Source of the DNA: Acarospora socialis
Taxonomy: Eukaryota; Ascomycota; Lecanoromycetes; Acarosporales; Acarosporaceae
Direction: 5' to 3'
NCBI GenBank assembly: GCA_025617375.2
Contig: JAMYGW020000001.1
Location: forward strand, 2,666,001-2,730,000
Length of the DNA: 64,000 nucleotides
Of the stretch, positions 49,052 through 60,702 are shown piece by piece (position 1 is the first letter of the stretch; every line of letters begins with the position of its first letter). A program made the translations under genes and the position numbers. The notes under the pieces were generated by a model. That model did not search any database and had not been told where the DNA came from. It saw only the letters and a list, made by a program, of their open reading frames with translations.

Positions 49052-52000
49052 ATAACACAACAAATTCATCACAAATCACCATTCTACAACACAACTGCGC
49101 AAGATCTATGAATGTCATGTACTCATGTCTGAATTCAGCTACAAAAACTGCAGACATAGTTCTTCTTCAAGAACCATGGGTTGCAAGAGACAACAAAACC
49201 ACTATTTCACATTCATCTTTTACTAGTTTGATACCCACATCTAATCTAGATATTAGACCTAGAACTATGGCATTTGTGTCTAAAACTAAACAAGATTTAG
49301 TGTGTATACCAAGACCTGACTTGTCAAAAGACTCAGATTTGCAAATACTCAGTATTTCAGCAAATGGAATTTCTAGTATACTGTTACTTAACATATACAA
49401 TGAAAAGTCACAGCAAATCAACAATGATCAATGGACCATAGACAGATGTTTAACAGCAATTCAACTACCACAAAGAGCTACTATCTGTGGGGATTTTAAT
49501 GCACATCATGCATGGTGGAATTCATCAATAGAAAACTCTATAAGAGCTACTTCTTTGATAAACTGGCTGAAAATTCACAACTGTGAGCTATTAAATACAC
49601 CAGACATAAACACCTATACACATCACTCAGAAAATGCCACATCAGTGATTGATTTGACTTTTGCAACACCCTTACTTTGCAATTTCATCAGAAATTGGCA
49701 AGTAAATCAAGACATGGAGTCTGAATCAGACCATGAAGTTATTCAGTTTCAAATAACTGCAAATGAGTCTGAATGGGTTGAAAGTCCACTGAGTGCATCA
49801 TACAATATAGACAAAGCAGACTGGGTTAAATTTGCAGAAACTCTGCAAATAAACTCAGTACAAACCAGTGTTCAAATTCAAAGCTTAATGCAACATCTAT
49901 CAGATCAAAATCTAGAAGAAATGGCTATTTCTCTCAGAAATCTGATAGCAAATGCAGCAGATCAGCATATACCAAAGAGAAAACCTTGTTCAAAAGCCAA
50001 AGTATGGTGGTCTGAATCATTATCAGTACTTAGAACTGAAATGAGTGGTTTTAGAAGATACTGGAAACATCACAAATCACAAGAAAACTGAAATCAATTC
50101 AGAAATGCAAGAAATAGATACTTTCACGCAATTCAGAAAGCCAAACATACCTCATGGACTACTTTTCTGCAAGGTGCAGCTGGAAAAGATGTTTTCACAG
50201 TATATCATTACACTAAACCACGAAAAATAGAGAAAACACCTCCTATAAAGCATGAAAACAAAGTAGGACTCACATTTAAAGACAAATGTGACTTGTTTCT
50301 TGAAGCTATGTTTCCAAAACCACCTCAAACAAGTTCAGTTGAGCTAGAATGTGATAATAGTCTCACAAAACCATGGTTTTCAGTCATTTCTAAGGAAATA
50401 AAACAAGCTATTATGACTTCATCAACAAAAAAAGCACCTGGGCCAGATGGATTGTCCTTTTTGATAATTCAACATGCATATCAAGCTATATCTGAGTTAT
50501 TTCACACTGTTTATTCAGTTTTAATAAATCAAGGTTATCATCCAGTATGCTGGCGTCAAGGAACTGGTGCAATTCTAAGAAAAGAAGGCAAAGCAGACTA
50601 TTCAATACCCAAAGCATATAGGCCAATCACTCTACTAAATTGCTTGGGCAAAATATCTGAAAAGATAATGGCAACAAGACTTTCCTATTGGGCTGAAACC
50701 ACAAACTTGCTATATCATGAGCAAATGGGCGGTAGAAAGCAAAGATCAGCTGTGGATGCAGCTATGTGTTTAACACATGACATTCAACAAGCAATCAACA
50801 ACAACAAAGTCTTGACAGCTTTATTCTTGGATGTTAAGAGTGCATTTAACTATGTGTCTTTAAATCAACTGCTAAAAGTCATGAAAAGACTACATTTACC
50901 ACAAACTGTACTAAAATGGGTGCAATGCTTTCTTACAAATAGAACAATTGCTCTAGCTTTTGATGGTGAAAAAAATCACCCACAAAGTGTCAATTCTGGA
51001 ATTCCACAAGGATCACCTATATCACCAATGCTATTTTTGATCTATATGCGATTTCTATTCACAAAAATCAACAATAAACACACTCAACTAAAGCTATCAA
51101 GCTATATTGATGATGTGGCTATTATTGTGGAAGAAAAAACAGCTGCAGACAACAGCAAAACACTAGAATCAGTCACAAAAACTGCATTTCAATGGGCTGA
51201 AGAAAATGCAGTTATATTTGATGACAGCAAGTCAGAACTCATCCATTTTCAGAAAGGAAATCAAGCTATATCAACAGTAAAACTATCAAATAACACTGTT
51301 ATACATCCTTCTAAAGTTGTACGCTGGCTAGGTGTTTGGTTTGACACTAAAATGTCTTTTAAGACACATGTGCAAAAGAAAATAGCTTCTGCAACTAGAA
51401 CATTGCATTTACTGCATAGACTGATGAATTCTGAATGGGGTTTATCAACATCAGCTGGAAAACAGCTGTACACAGCCTGCATCACATCTATAAGTGACTA
51501 TGGAAGCCCAGTATGGTGGAAACAACAAAAGAATTTTGAAAAGCTGTTTCAAAAACTTCAAAATTCAGCAACTAGAAAAATTCTAGGTGCATTTAGGTCT
51601 TCACCATCAGCTGCTATGGAGCTAGAATCAGCTATATTACCACCCAGATTTAGACTTGATCAAAAAACAGAGCTATATGCTTTAAGAATAGCTACTTTGT
51701 CAGAAAATCATCCAATTAGACAAAGAACTCCATACACCTACCCACCAGGACTTGGAACTGGATGTGATATTGATGAAAATCATTATCTTGACTGGAATCA
51801 ACATCCAAACTCTCTCATTAAGAAGAAACACCCAACTCAGTTGATTAAAGTGCTATATAGCATTTGCAAATATCTACCAGAAACACTAAATTTGGAGGTT
51901 TCAACTCAAAATGAGTTATGCTGTGCACCTTGGAGTGTTTCACCAAACATAGACATTCAAATCAGCAAATCTGACAAAAAACTAGCTACTTTGGAACATC

Positions 52001-52965
52001 TAAAGAGACTAGAAACACTTTTCTCTAAGGAAATCAAGTTTAAAAATGCTGTTTTGTACACAGATGGGTCAAAACTAGATGAGAATCTAGGTGCAGGTCT
52101 TTGCTACATGTATAAAGATATTATACATCAACAATCTTGGAATCTAGGAACCACCATGGAAGTCTATGATGCTGAATTGTTTGGAATTTCACAGTCTTTG
52201 AAGTTAAGTCTCAAAGAAATCATGAAATATCAAAGAATCAAAGACATATGGATCTTTTCAGACAATCAAGCAGCTATACAAAGAATTCAAACTACAAACC
52301 AAGGATCTGGACAGCAGCTAGCTATTAAATGTCAAGAAACTCTTCAAAAACTCATAGATTATGAAGTTACACCTCATATTCATTGGGTTCCTGGACATGA
52401 GGACATTAAAGGCAATGAAATAGCAGATGAAGCTGCAAAATCAGGTGCAAAGCAGTCAATTTCACCAGATATTGATAGATTTACATCTATTAGCTATATC
52501 AAACACAAAATCAAGGCCAAAGCACTGGAAAACTGGACCACTCACTGGAAAAAGACAACCCAAGAAAGATACTATGCTCAGTTTGATCAAACACCTAGTT
52601 TTCACATCAAAGAAGATCTGAAAAGTGCAGACAGACTTTCATTTGCTACTTTTACACAAATGAAACTAGATCATAACTATTTCAAAGCATATCTGCATAG
52701 ATTACCAGACTATAATAGCAAGAAATGCAATGGTGCATGCAACAAAGATCAAACCCCAGAGCATTTGTTGACAGCCTGTCAATATAACAAAAAGGAGCAA
52801 ACTGAGCTGAAAAATCAGCTCAGAAACATCAATTTGCCATATACAGCAAAGGTGCTGTTTACTACCAAGGAAGGAATCAAAGCTACTTTGCTGTTTTTGA
52901 AGAAAACCAAAGTAGCTACTAGAAAATGGTTATTAGAAGAAGTTGAGAATGAAGATGAGATTTAG
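49048..52965 (+). CDS. LINE-1 ORF2, endonuclease / reverse transcriptase / RNase H
   Basis: 1305 codons; the ATG at 49048 overlaps the ORF1 stop as ATGA. Domains: APE-type endonuclease, residues about 10-235 (HNCARS, catalytic Glu42 in LLQEPW, GDFN from 148, SDH 227-229); reverse transcriptase, about 430-760 (KKAPGPDG from 462, YRPITLLN, FLDVKSAF, GIPQGSP from 651, catalytic YIDD 686-689); RNase H, about 1000-1130 (Asp1006 in TDGS, Glu1043, Asp1072, His1117, Asp1127); a C-terminal Cys/His group (CNGAC...H...C, about 1230-1250). One in-frame TGA at codon 348 (50089) lies between endonuclease and RT, again in a TGG-like context. Otherwise all catalytic residues are present. It makes cDNA at a nicked target and inserts the element. 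Confidence 0.93.
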
Positions 52966-53159
52966 AAAAGAAGAAAGATATTGATTGACAATCAGCATCA
53001 GATTGACTGAACAGAAGTGATCAAAAAGTATTCAGATTGATTATTCACATGTACAAGATTTTGAGTTTTGTTTTGTGTCTACATCTTTCACTATATGTCT
53101 ATTAACTGCCATAGCTTTTATAGCTGCATGCATAGAATGAAGAATAAATAAATAAATAA
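52966..53159 (+). other. LINE-1 3' UTR and AATA-repeat tail
   Basis: About 175 bp followed by aataaataaataaa. Identical in layout to LINE-2 (62734-62930) and LINE-3 (21636-21824). The AATA-type repeat replaces a poly(A) tail. Confidence 0.92.
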
Positions 53160-53394
53160 ATGTTACAGCATTGTGATCAGTTCATATCACTTTAAATCAT
53201 CAAAATGTCTGTCAAACTCAAAGAAGAATATGAAGTTGAGAACATTCTAGAAAAGAGAATGATTAGTGAGAAAGTTCACTATCTCATTAAATGAAAAGAT
53301 TATGACATCTCAGAAAATATCTGAAAATTCAAAGAGAATCTCAAGAACTGCACAAGAATACTTCAACATTTTGAGAAAAAGCAAAAATAGAATT

Positions 53395-53712
53395 TCAGAA
53401 GGACAGAGACATCAAATTAATAATTTGTTGCATATTTAAAGAATTTTTGTTCTTCATCTCATCATTATCATCAGCAAGCTCTTGAGCAAGATACTTGACT
53501 TTTGTGTCAATACAAGCTTCTGATTGTTTTAAGATCTTATGTAATTGTACAATTTTAATTAGCAGTTTAAACAATTGCTCATCAAGAGCTTCAGATAACT
53601 CAGATTTAATCTTGAAGCAAGTGAACTTCAAAGAATTAAGTGTAAGATCAATGCAGAAATGATTATGATGAGTACACTTGACATACTTTGAGTGCTCAGT
53701 ACTATCAGACAT
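53395..53712 (-). CDS. Antisense small ORF of family G3 (105 residues)
   Basis: Open reading of 105 codons on the strand opposite to pol, its ATG 205 bp from the 3' LTR. It aligns with the 112-residue ORF of G2-2: a Cys-containing start (VKC...FCIDL...CF), then ELSEALDEQL, a Leu-rich helix with 'LHKILKQSEACIDTK', and an Asp/Asn-rich tail. Residues kept between the two include CIDL, LKQSE, IDTK and the acidic tail, although the elements are different subfamilies. It lies in an LTR-element fossil but is itself uninterrupted. Function unknown. Confidence 0.6.
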   Translation of the reverse strand: MSDSTEHSKYVKCTHHNHFCIDLTLNSLKFTCFKIKSELSEALDEQLFKLLIKIVQLHKILKQSEACIDTKVKYLAQELADDNDEMKNKNSLNMQQIINLMSLSF

Positions 53713-53917
53713 GATGATACAAGAAAAATCAATCTTAAGACAGTGATTACAAGAAAAAAGAACAGAAACTTCTTTTCAGATTATGATGACTGCAAGATGA
53801 AGATAATTTTTGAATTTGTCTTTCATGATTATGAAACTGATGAGTGAACATCATTCAACTATATACTCTCACTTAAATAAACACTAAGAAACTAGATGTC
53901 TGAGAAGAAAAAAATGA

Positions 53918-54235
53918 TGTAACAATCATATCTAGATGAGTCAGAGCAGATCTGAAACTATGTGAAAGAATGAGACATTTAGACATGAAACAACAACATG
54001 AAAGACATTTTATTGTGATCATGTGTCAAAAACACATCAAGACAAGAACACATCTGTTGTGCAGATGTGTCAGGTTCTATATAGATAGAATCATTTTTCT
54101 TATGAAAACAATCATGTTCAACTTAAATAATCATCTAAGAATTAAAGACCAGAATCATTTCAGACCAGCTGTTATATCAATAAGCACAAATTCTTAGCTC
54201 TACATATCTGAGAAAGCTTAGATTAGAATGTTACA
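53918..54235 (+). repeat. 3' LTR of G3 (318 bp)
   Basis: 318 bp, paired with 41047-41364, followed by CATGT (54236-54240). Confidence 0.93.
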
Positions 54236-54952
54236 CATGTGTTGAGTGATAAAAGCTGAATTTATCATGAATTTAGCTTGAGTCAGACTCATCAGTATCA
54301 CATATGTGTGTATGTGTGTATGAGATGTCATTACTGTGATATTTTGAGCAACAGTGATTTGCTTGATGAAGAATTTGGTGATGTGATTGATGAAGAACTT
54401 AATGATGTAATTGGTAAAGAATTTGACAACAGCTATATCAGTATAAAGTGACATAGATATAGTGATCTAAATAAGTGTCTGAATAAACTGCATTGAGATT
54501 ATTGATATAGAAGACTGACATAAAGATTTGATGAAAGACTCAGACATAGATGTATGCTCTATAGACTTGAAATCATGAGATTGAAGATTAAAATGACAAA
54601 AGATCTTGTCAACTGCTTGTTTCACAATAGTTTTGATGTCATCATCACTTAGATAGAACAGCATTGATGTGAACTTAAAAGACTCACAAATAAATGTGAT
54701 TTGCATAATATCTTGAGCATAACTGATTGGCATACCTGCTTGCAAAGATGTGATGTAGATATTGTAGTAGTCATCATAGTACAGATTGTATGTGAAGTGA
54801 CTGTTAATGACATAAATATTGTACTGACTGTTGTTATTGTCATAAAGATCATAATAAAGATAAATTTAATGAGTCTAGTGAAAGAGTCAAATGCTGAGAT
54901 GAATAAGAAGATTTAAATAAAGATATAAAATTAAACTGTTGATGCTATCATT

Positions 54953-55169
54953 TGTCAGAAGTGCAATACTCACAATAAGAAGTTAAGTTCTCAGTAGAGA
55001 TCTATTGAGCTCAATGTCATATAGTATTTAGTATGTAATGAGAAGTCATGACTATCAATGTTAAGTGTTATGAATGAAGTCTATTATTATTCTACTCTAG
55101 CTACTATGCAGAAGTTATATAAGATTTAAGTGACAGCACAAGCAAATAGACTAGAGTATAATCATAACA
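54953..55169 (-). repeat. LTR of element X, right (217 bp)
   Basis: Paired with 40248-40464 and followed by TTTAT (55170-55174). Confidence 0.92.
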
Positions 55170-55174
55170 TTTAT

Positions 55175-55900
55175 GAAATTCTTGTTGCTGCATAACTTCT
55201 GTTGATATGAATCTTTAAATTATGACTACTTTATAAATTTACTTTATTCTGTGAATTCACATTCTTATGAATCTTCAAATTACAGTGATTATACTATGAC
55301 ACACTCATCTTGTTCTTACAAAAACTGTGACTATAACTTACATCAAGATGACAGATCACAATCTTCATCATAACAATCACTTTGTTTACATTGAGTGTCT
55401 CATAAGCATGAATCTCATGAGCACAGATTTTGTGCACATAAAAATTGAGCATATTCACAGTGTTATGAATAGAGCATAGTCTCACTGTTTTAATCTCATT
55501 TGTTGAATGTGACTCATCAGATCACTTTGCAAGCTTATTGTTGTTATGAACTTATAACTAGTTGCTAGATATAAAAGACATCTCTATAGATATTTAGACA
55601 GAATTTTTCATAGATAGATTTTTAGCAATTACATCTTTCATTCACTTGTATAATGATTCTAATAATTTGATAGCACTAACTGTACAAATTATCAAGTCTA
55701 CAATCATTGATTTGTGTCTCAAAATCAGTCATCTTCATATGACATCATCAGTCTGATTTTATCTCACTAAAATCATCAGATCTTCAATGTATTGAGTTTG
55801 TCAATTTTATCAAAACTGTTTTCACTGTTTATCATTTACCTGATCATTACATCTTATCTGTTTAATATCAACAACAATGATCTTGTTAACTGACATCACT
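55175..55900. other. Unassigned stretch between X and the Y gag
   Basis: AT-rich sequence continuous with 38911-40247 before X inserted. No motif recognised. It may hold the 5' leader or a decayed LTR of element Y, but no repeat partner is inside the window to prove it. Confidence 0.3.
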
Positions 55901-56907
55901 GTGCTTCACTTTCTGTATTTATTATTAACATTACTTCACTTTTGTTTGTATTTATCTGAGCTCTCTATCACAAACTCATCTTCTACACAGTCTTCTCACA
56001 ACTGTGATTTGTCAATTTGACAAAGTCTTCAACAGACATTCAGATCAGCTCTAGCTCAACTGCTTTAAGTTAAGATCTATTTCATTTATTAAATTGTTGT
56101 GTGTTGATCATTTATCAGCTTAAACAGTTTGAATCAATTAATCATGCTTACACTTCATTAATATTAAATGATGTCATCAGACTAGCTCACAGCATCATTA
56201 CTTTATTTTCTACACTCATTGAGTATCAGTCTGTTAATATGTTAGACTCTCAACAAACTCATGTGAATTCTACTCAGTCAGATTTAAATTACTTTATTAA
56301 CTGATCACTTATCAAAAGCAGTTTCATCAGAACTATTCATCATTTCAAGAACAATTCAACATCAGTATTGAATCATTCAGTCTTTTTAATGTGAATCTCA
56401 TTTTAATCTACATTCAACAACATTGAACAGTCTGATTCCTTCAAGACTGAATGAAGATTTTGTCAATTCTTACTTTTCTCACTGAATCAGTCTGACAAAC
56501 TCAAATCAACAGTGTCATCACTGCATGAATCAATGCTTCTAGAAACTCAATCTCATATATTCACTTTTGCTGACAAAAGCATACTGTGTGATCTATCTCT
56601 ATCACAAGAAATGATCAATAACAACAATAATGAAAGTCATCATGACAGTAACTGAAATACATCACTGATCAATTCAGTCTTTTTTGATGCTTAAATGCAG
56701 ATACTTTGTGAGTTAATAGCACAAGCAAAGACAGATGAACAGATCAAGAATTATGTTAAGACTGTTAACTCAGAATTTCATCATCTCAAAGCAGACTTAT
56801 CTCATTGCTCTAAACAGTATTCAGATAGAAGAGATCTATCTTAATGACATCAATATGATTCAGATTCTGACAACTCAGATGATTCAGATGAATCAGTTTC
56901 AAATATA

Positions 56908-57159
56908 TTGAACACATTCTGTAAACACTGTCTGACAGATAAGAATACTCAATTTTGTTCTGAGAAGATAGAATTCTTTAATTCACATCTCAATACTAAG
57001 AACTATGATGCTGACAACATCATTGACATCAGTGAAAAGATCTACTTTCAAGACATACATCTCTTTATCAATTCATTTAAAGATGTGACTCATATCAAGA
57101 CAGATGAAGTGATACATCAAAATCTGAATAAATATCTTTGCAGCATAGTTCAGAACTGA
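56908..57159 (+). pseudogene. Gag segment of Y
   Basis: An 83-residue open stretch ('FQDIHLFINSFKDVTHIKTD' and similar), part of the gag capsid region by position, upstream of the Gln/Tyr-rich stretch and the finger. It is part of a broken element. Confidence 0.55.
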
Positions 57160-58203
57160 TATATTGATTAGTTATTCATCATTAAGCATGAGTATATACA
57201 GAAAGATCAAGGTGTCAAATGATGAAAAAAGATGTTATTTTGTTGCTTTAAACAGACTCAGTTTAATGCAATGAAGACTCTTAAAACAGAGCATTATATC
57301 ATTCAGAATGTTCATAATAATCATGAACTGTTGAACTTTGTTCTTAATGTTATTCATCATGTGAAAAATACCAATATGATTGATATATCTGCTCAGCTTA
57401 CATAAGTATGAAACTGTTTAAATACTAGTCTTCACAAAGACATACATTGTTTTACTAGTTTAATCACAGTATTGTTGTTCATTGAGAATATGAAGAATAT
57501 GAAGAAAGTATGATTCAATAAGTATAGTTGTCATAACTTTACAGTCAGACCATCATCTGTGCAGTTAACTCAGCAGCAACAGTGTTGACAACAAGATAAC
57601 AATTTCAACAATAATTGTTCATTTCATTCATACAGTCAATTTCAAGAACCTCAATTTTCTTATCAACTTTATCAGAATAATGCTTACAATTATTCATTTC
57701 AGTCATATCAGTTATATCAACTCTATTCAGCACATTCATACAATATCAACATAAACATATCTTCATCTTCACAGCTGCAGATCTTCTATCATCAGTCTTT
57801 GCAAATTATCTTTGACAATGTCAACTACTCATAAAATGAGTACACTGAACATAATTAAGATAGTCAGAATAATCAACATTCTTTATATCAATTATGTTTT
57901 TTTTATCAATCTAATTGTTCATATCAAACAACTCAACCTCAGTCAGTCTATCATGACAAATTAATTCTGTTCAATCAATCTGATGAAGACTTCAACAAAG
58001 AAGAACATAACAATGAATATATCAGCAAATATAACTATAATTATGAAGAAAATGTCTATCAGAAAAATAATAAAGAGAAGAAGCAGATCAATCATGATGA
58101 TACTGTTGCAACAATTTTAACATCAGTCTCAGATCTGTTCAAAGATACCTATTATATTGATATCTTTCATGTACAAACTCAGATCACAACATATACTTAT
58201 TAT

Positions 58204-58443
58204 ATGTGCAAGATCATCTTTCAGTTCAATAATAAACTACATCAACATGTTTGTTCAACTCACAGAAAATTCAAGACAAAGATCAAAAAAATCAGTTCTA
58301 TCATCTTAAACACTGATTTTGAGTCAGCACTGATATCTATTTCAGCAATAGTTCATATCAATATTCATCACATGACTGCAGAAATCATCAAATCTGATGC
58401 AATTAATGTCATTGAGAAATCTGATTGTGATTTTTGCAACTGA
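58204..58443 (+). pseudogene. C2H2-type finger segment of Y
   Basis: A 79-residue open stretch beginning with a finger-like motif ('CKIIFQFNNKLHQHVCSTH') just before the protease. The finger occupies the place of the usual CCHC knuckle. A similar motif closes the gag-like interior of element X. Confidence 0.65.
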
Positions 58444-58671
58444 CATTACATGACAATATTATTTTGATTTAAGCTTAATGAAGACTTCATCAAATCTGTC
58501 TGCCTTGATACTAACTGTATTATGTCACTGATTGATCAAATCTTTCTTTAAAAACATCTATCTGATCTTCTTGTTTAAAAGACTAAGAGTAAAATAATTG
58601 TGTAAGAAATAAACAGTCAAACTCATGAATATCAGAAGTATGTTTGTCTGAGTTTATATTTATTAGACACA

Positions 58672-58875
58672 TTGAATGAAAAGATCATTATTGTTTATAT
58701 AATGTGTAATGTTCATCTTGTCAATAATCTTCAAGTCAATCTTCTTATTAATATAAATATAATAAAGTCAGAACAAATAAGTACAGATATTTCATCACAA
58801 AAGATTATTATAGAAGAATGTTGCAACATATTAATAGATCTGAACATAACATCAGAAAAGAATGACTCTGTTTGA
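58672..58875 (+). pseudogene. Protease-end segment of Y
   Basis: A 67-residue open stretch with 'HLVNNLQVNLLININIIKSE', the typical end of gypsy aspartic proteases where a Leu-Leu-Ile-Gly type motif is followed by a helix. It is part of a broken pol. Confidence 0.6.
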
Positions 58876-59003
58876 TGAGTTGTTTGAGTTTTGACAAAAA
58901 TTGTGATGATATCTCAGTCAGTGCATCTAGTTTCTGTCAAGACAGATTGACAATTCTTGTCTGATTATTATGATCAAGTTAGAACAGACTTAAAGCAAAC
59001 TGA

Positions 59004-59317
59004 TGCATATGCATGAGAAGTATATATTCAGAAAATATCTAGGCAGCAGTCATGTGACATCTCAATATGCTCAATGATGAGCTTGATGAGCAAGCTCAAC
59101 AAGTTGCATGAATGAGCTGTCTCAATGAGCTCAACAGTGAGATCAGCAAGCAGACTCAGTATATAGTCACAATCATTTTTCTTATAAAAAGAATCATGTT
59201 CAACTTAAATAATCATTTAAGAGTTAAAGACCAGAACCATTTCAGACCAGTTATTATATCAATAAGCACAAACTCTTAGCTCTACATACTCAAGAAAGCT
59301 CAGATTAAAATATTACA
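59004..59317 (+). repeat. Solo LTR related to G3
   Basis: The right half (from about 59170) matches the G3 LTR closely; the left half is different sequence with agctca-rich short repeats. About 314 bp, with flanks CTGA at 59000-59003 and TTGA at 59318-59321 (duplication of four or five bases with one transition). Y reading resumes across the site. A single LTR is what remains after LTR-LTR recombination. Confidence 0.7.
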
Positions 59318-59334
59318 TTGATGATTAAGATCTG

Positions 59335-59652
59335 ATGTTTTATCTCACATATTTAGACATCTATAATCATGTAATTGATGTCAACTTAGTCTATATTCAC
59401 ATTCAAAATGATGAATCTACCAATCTGATAATTTCAAGACATGCTTGTCTGAAAATCATTGTTGAATATGAAGAGAAAGACTGTTACATCAACAATATTG
59501 AGAATCTCAAATTAGTTATTCTGCTCAGACACATTCTGAAGTACATTGATATGTTAGAAATCTGTTTAGTTAATGAAGTCACAATATATGATGACAAACT
59601 CAACAAAGTTGTCATTCTTACTGCAGTTGTGAAGACTTACTCAAATCTATAA
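59335..59652 (+). pseudogene. Linker segment between protease and RT of Y
   Basis: A 105-residue open stretch with 'LIISRHACLKIIVEYEEKDC' and similar, matching the region in which gypsy polyproteins of this type pass from protease to reverse transcriptase. It is part of a broken pol. Confidence 0.55.
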
Positions 59653-60513
59653 CATGACTGTAGAAAAACAGTGAATATATTTGAGTCAGATTATCTTTAG
59701 ATCTCACTTAAGCAAGACTGAAAGAACACAAAATTGTTAAAATAGATTTATTCACTTGATGATGAGACATATTGACTAGTTGATGAGAAATTTGATAAAT
59801 TACACACACAAGAACAAATGAATTGATCAACTTAATCAACATCATTTAACTTTTCTGTTTTTATCATCTGAAAGATTGTGATACAGTTTGATGACATAGC
59901 AAAATGAAAAGAACAAGTTGTTGTGAATATATGTGATCTCAATTGCATATCTCAGTTCAATATCTACTCACTGTCATTACAGATCAATATCACATCAATA
60001 GTATGAGACTGTCACTACATATTCATCATAGATTGTGTCTTCTTTTTCTATCAATGACTGATAAATTCAGCAGATAGATTCAAGTTTACAGTAGTCTTGC
60101 ACTGCAGTCAGAAACACTTTAATGTCACTGTTATGAGATATTACAATTCATCATTATATGTACAACAGCAAATGAATTGAATTCTTTGAGTCTTTCACAC
60201 TTTCACATGAAACTATGTCAACAATATAGTTGTCTTTTTCAAGACACTAGATGAGCATTTTCACCATTTGCACCAAGTTTTCAATCTATTTCAAAATCTC
60301 AGTAAAAGTCTAAAATCTAAGAAATTCTACTTAGACTATTTGATGATTACTCTTCTAAATCAGTGAGTAAATGCTTTAGATCTATTCATCTCAGAAGAAA
60401 AAATCAAGATACTGACAGACTTGCAGTTTCTCACTACACTCAAGACACTTAAAATCTATCTTGATCTTACTGACTGACTACACTTCTATATTTTCTATTA
60501 TGTTTAAATCAGT

Positions 60514-60702
60514 ATGCTGTTGCAAGCTTGCAAGACAGCATTGTTGAAGACTTCATCAGTCTTCAAAGAGAATACTCAAAAACAGCACATCAGTCATATA
60601 TTTCTCAACAAATCTAGTTCTGAAGAACAGTATGCATTTGAGATTTTACAGAATTTATTTGTGACATCTATCTTTTTGACTCATTTTGATTCTAGTTGCT
60701 GA
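60514..60702 (+). pseudogene. RT-to-RNase H junction segment of Y
   Basis: A 62-residue open stretch ending 'ILQNLFVTSIFLTHFDSS', the family landmark just before the first catalytic Asp of RNase H. It is part of a broken pol. Confidence 0.75.

Larger units (their letters stand above)
46130..53159 (+). mobile_element. LINE-1, near full-length Tad-like non-LTR retrotransposon
   Basis: 7030 bp starting GGGAAAATC and ending in an (AATA)n tail, with a 14-bp target duplication in G3. It has a 1.33-kb 5' UTR, ORF1 (47462-49051), ORF2 (49048-52965) and a short 3' UTR. The combination of CCHC knuckles in ORF1, an APE endonuclease, an RT followed by RNase H, and overlap of stop and start codons fits the Tad1/I-type group of fungal LINEs. 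Base composition is clearly less AT-rich than the LTR fossils around it. It carries three in-frame TGA codons, each readable as TGG changed to TGA. It is recent relative to everything it sits in. Confidence 0.95.
41047..54235 (+). mobile_element. Gypsy G3, chromovirus fossil interrupted by LINE-1
   Basis: Ty3/gypsy element related to G2, with 318-bp LTRs and a perfect CATGT duplication (41042-41046 and 54236-54240). Parts: gag (about 41395-42900, CCHC region near 42310-42350), protease region (about 43350-43650), RT (about 43750-44350), RNase H (about 44600-44980), integrase (about 45110-45900), then the LINE insertion at 46130-53159, the chromodomain-like stretch (about 53200-53390), and an antisense ORF (53395-53712). 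It is nested in X. It is a fossil with many breaks. The LTR sequence differs from G2 outside shared cores, so it is a distinct subfamily. Confidence 0.93.
40248..55169 (-). mobile_element. Element X, short LTR element with nested G3
   Basis: LTR pair of 217 bp (40248-40464 and 54953-55169) with a perfect TTTAT duplication (40243-40247 and 55170-55174). Without G3 the element is only about 1.7 kb, with about 1.3 kb between LTRs, too short for pol. On the minus strand the interior reads as gag-like fragments (54467-54745, 54218-54454, 40846-41046) and ends with a C2H2-type finger (C-x2-C...K-L-x2-H) near 40620-40690. A finger of the same kind lies in element Y at 58204. It is probably a non-autonomous relative of a gypsy family. 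It is a fossil with many breaks; its LTRs differ at about 14 positions, all transitions. Confidence 0.82.

Noticed and set aside
48455-50091. TGA read as tryptophan (altered genetic code)
   Set aside because: Normal TGG Trp codons are frequent in the same ORFs, and all three TGA codons fit the GpG-to-GpA mutation pattern seen against LINE-2.
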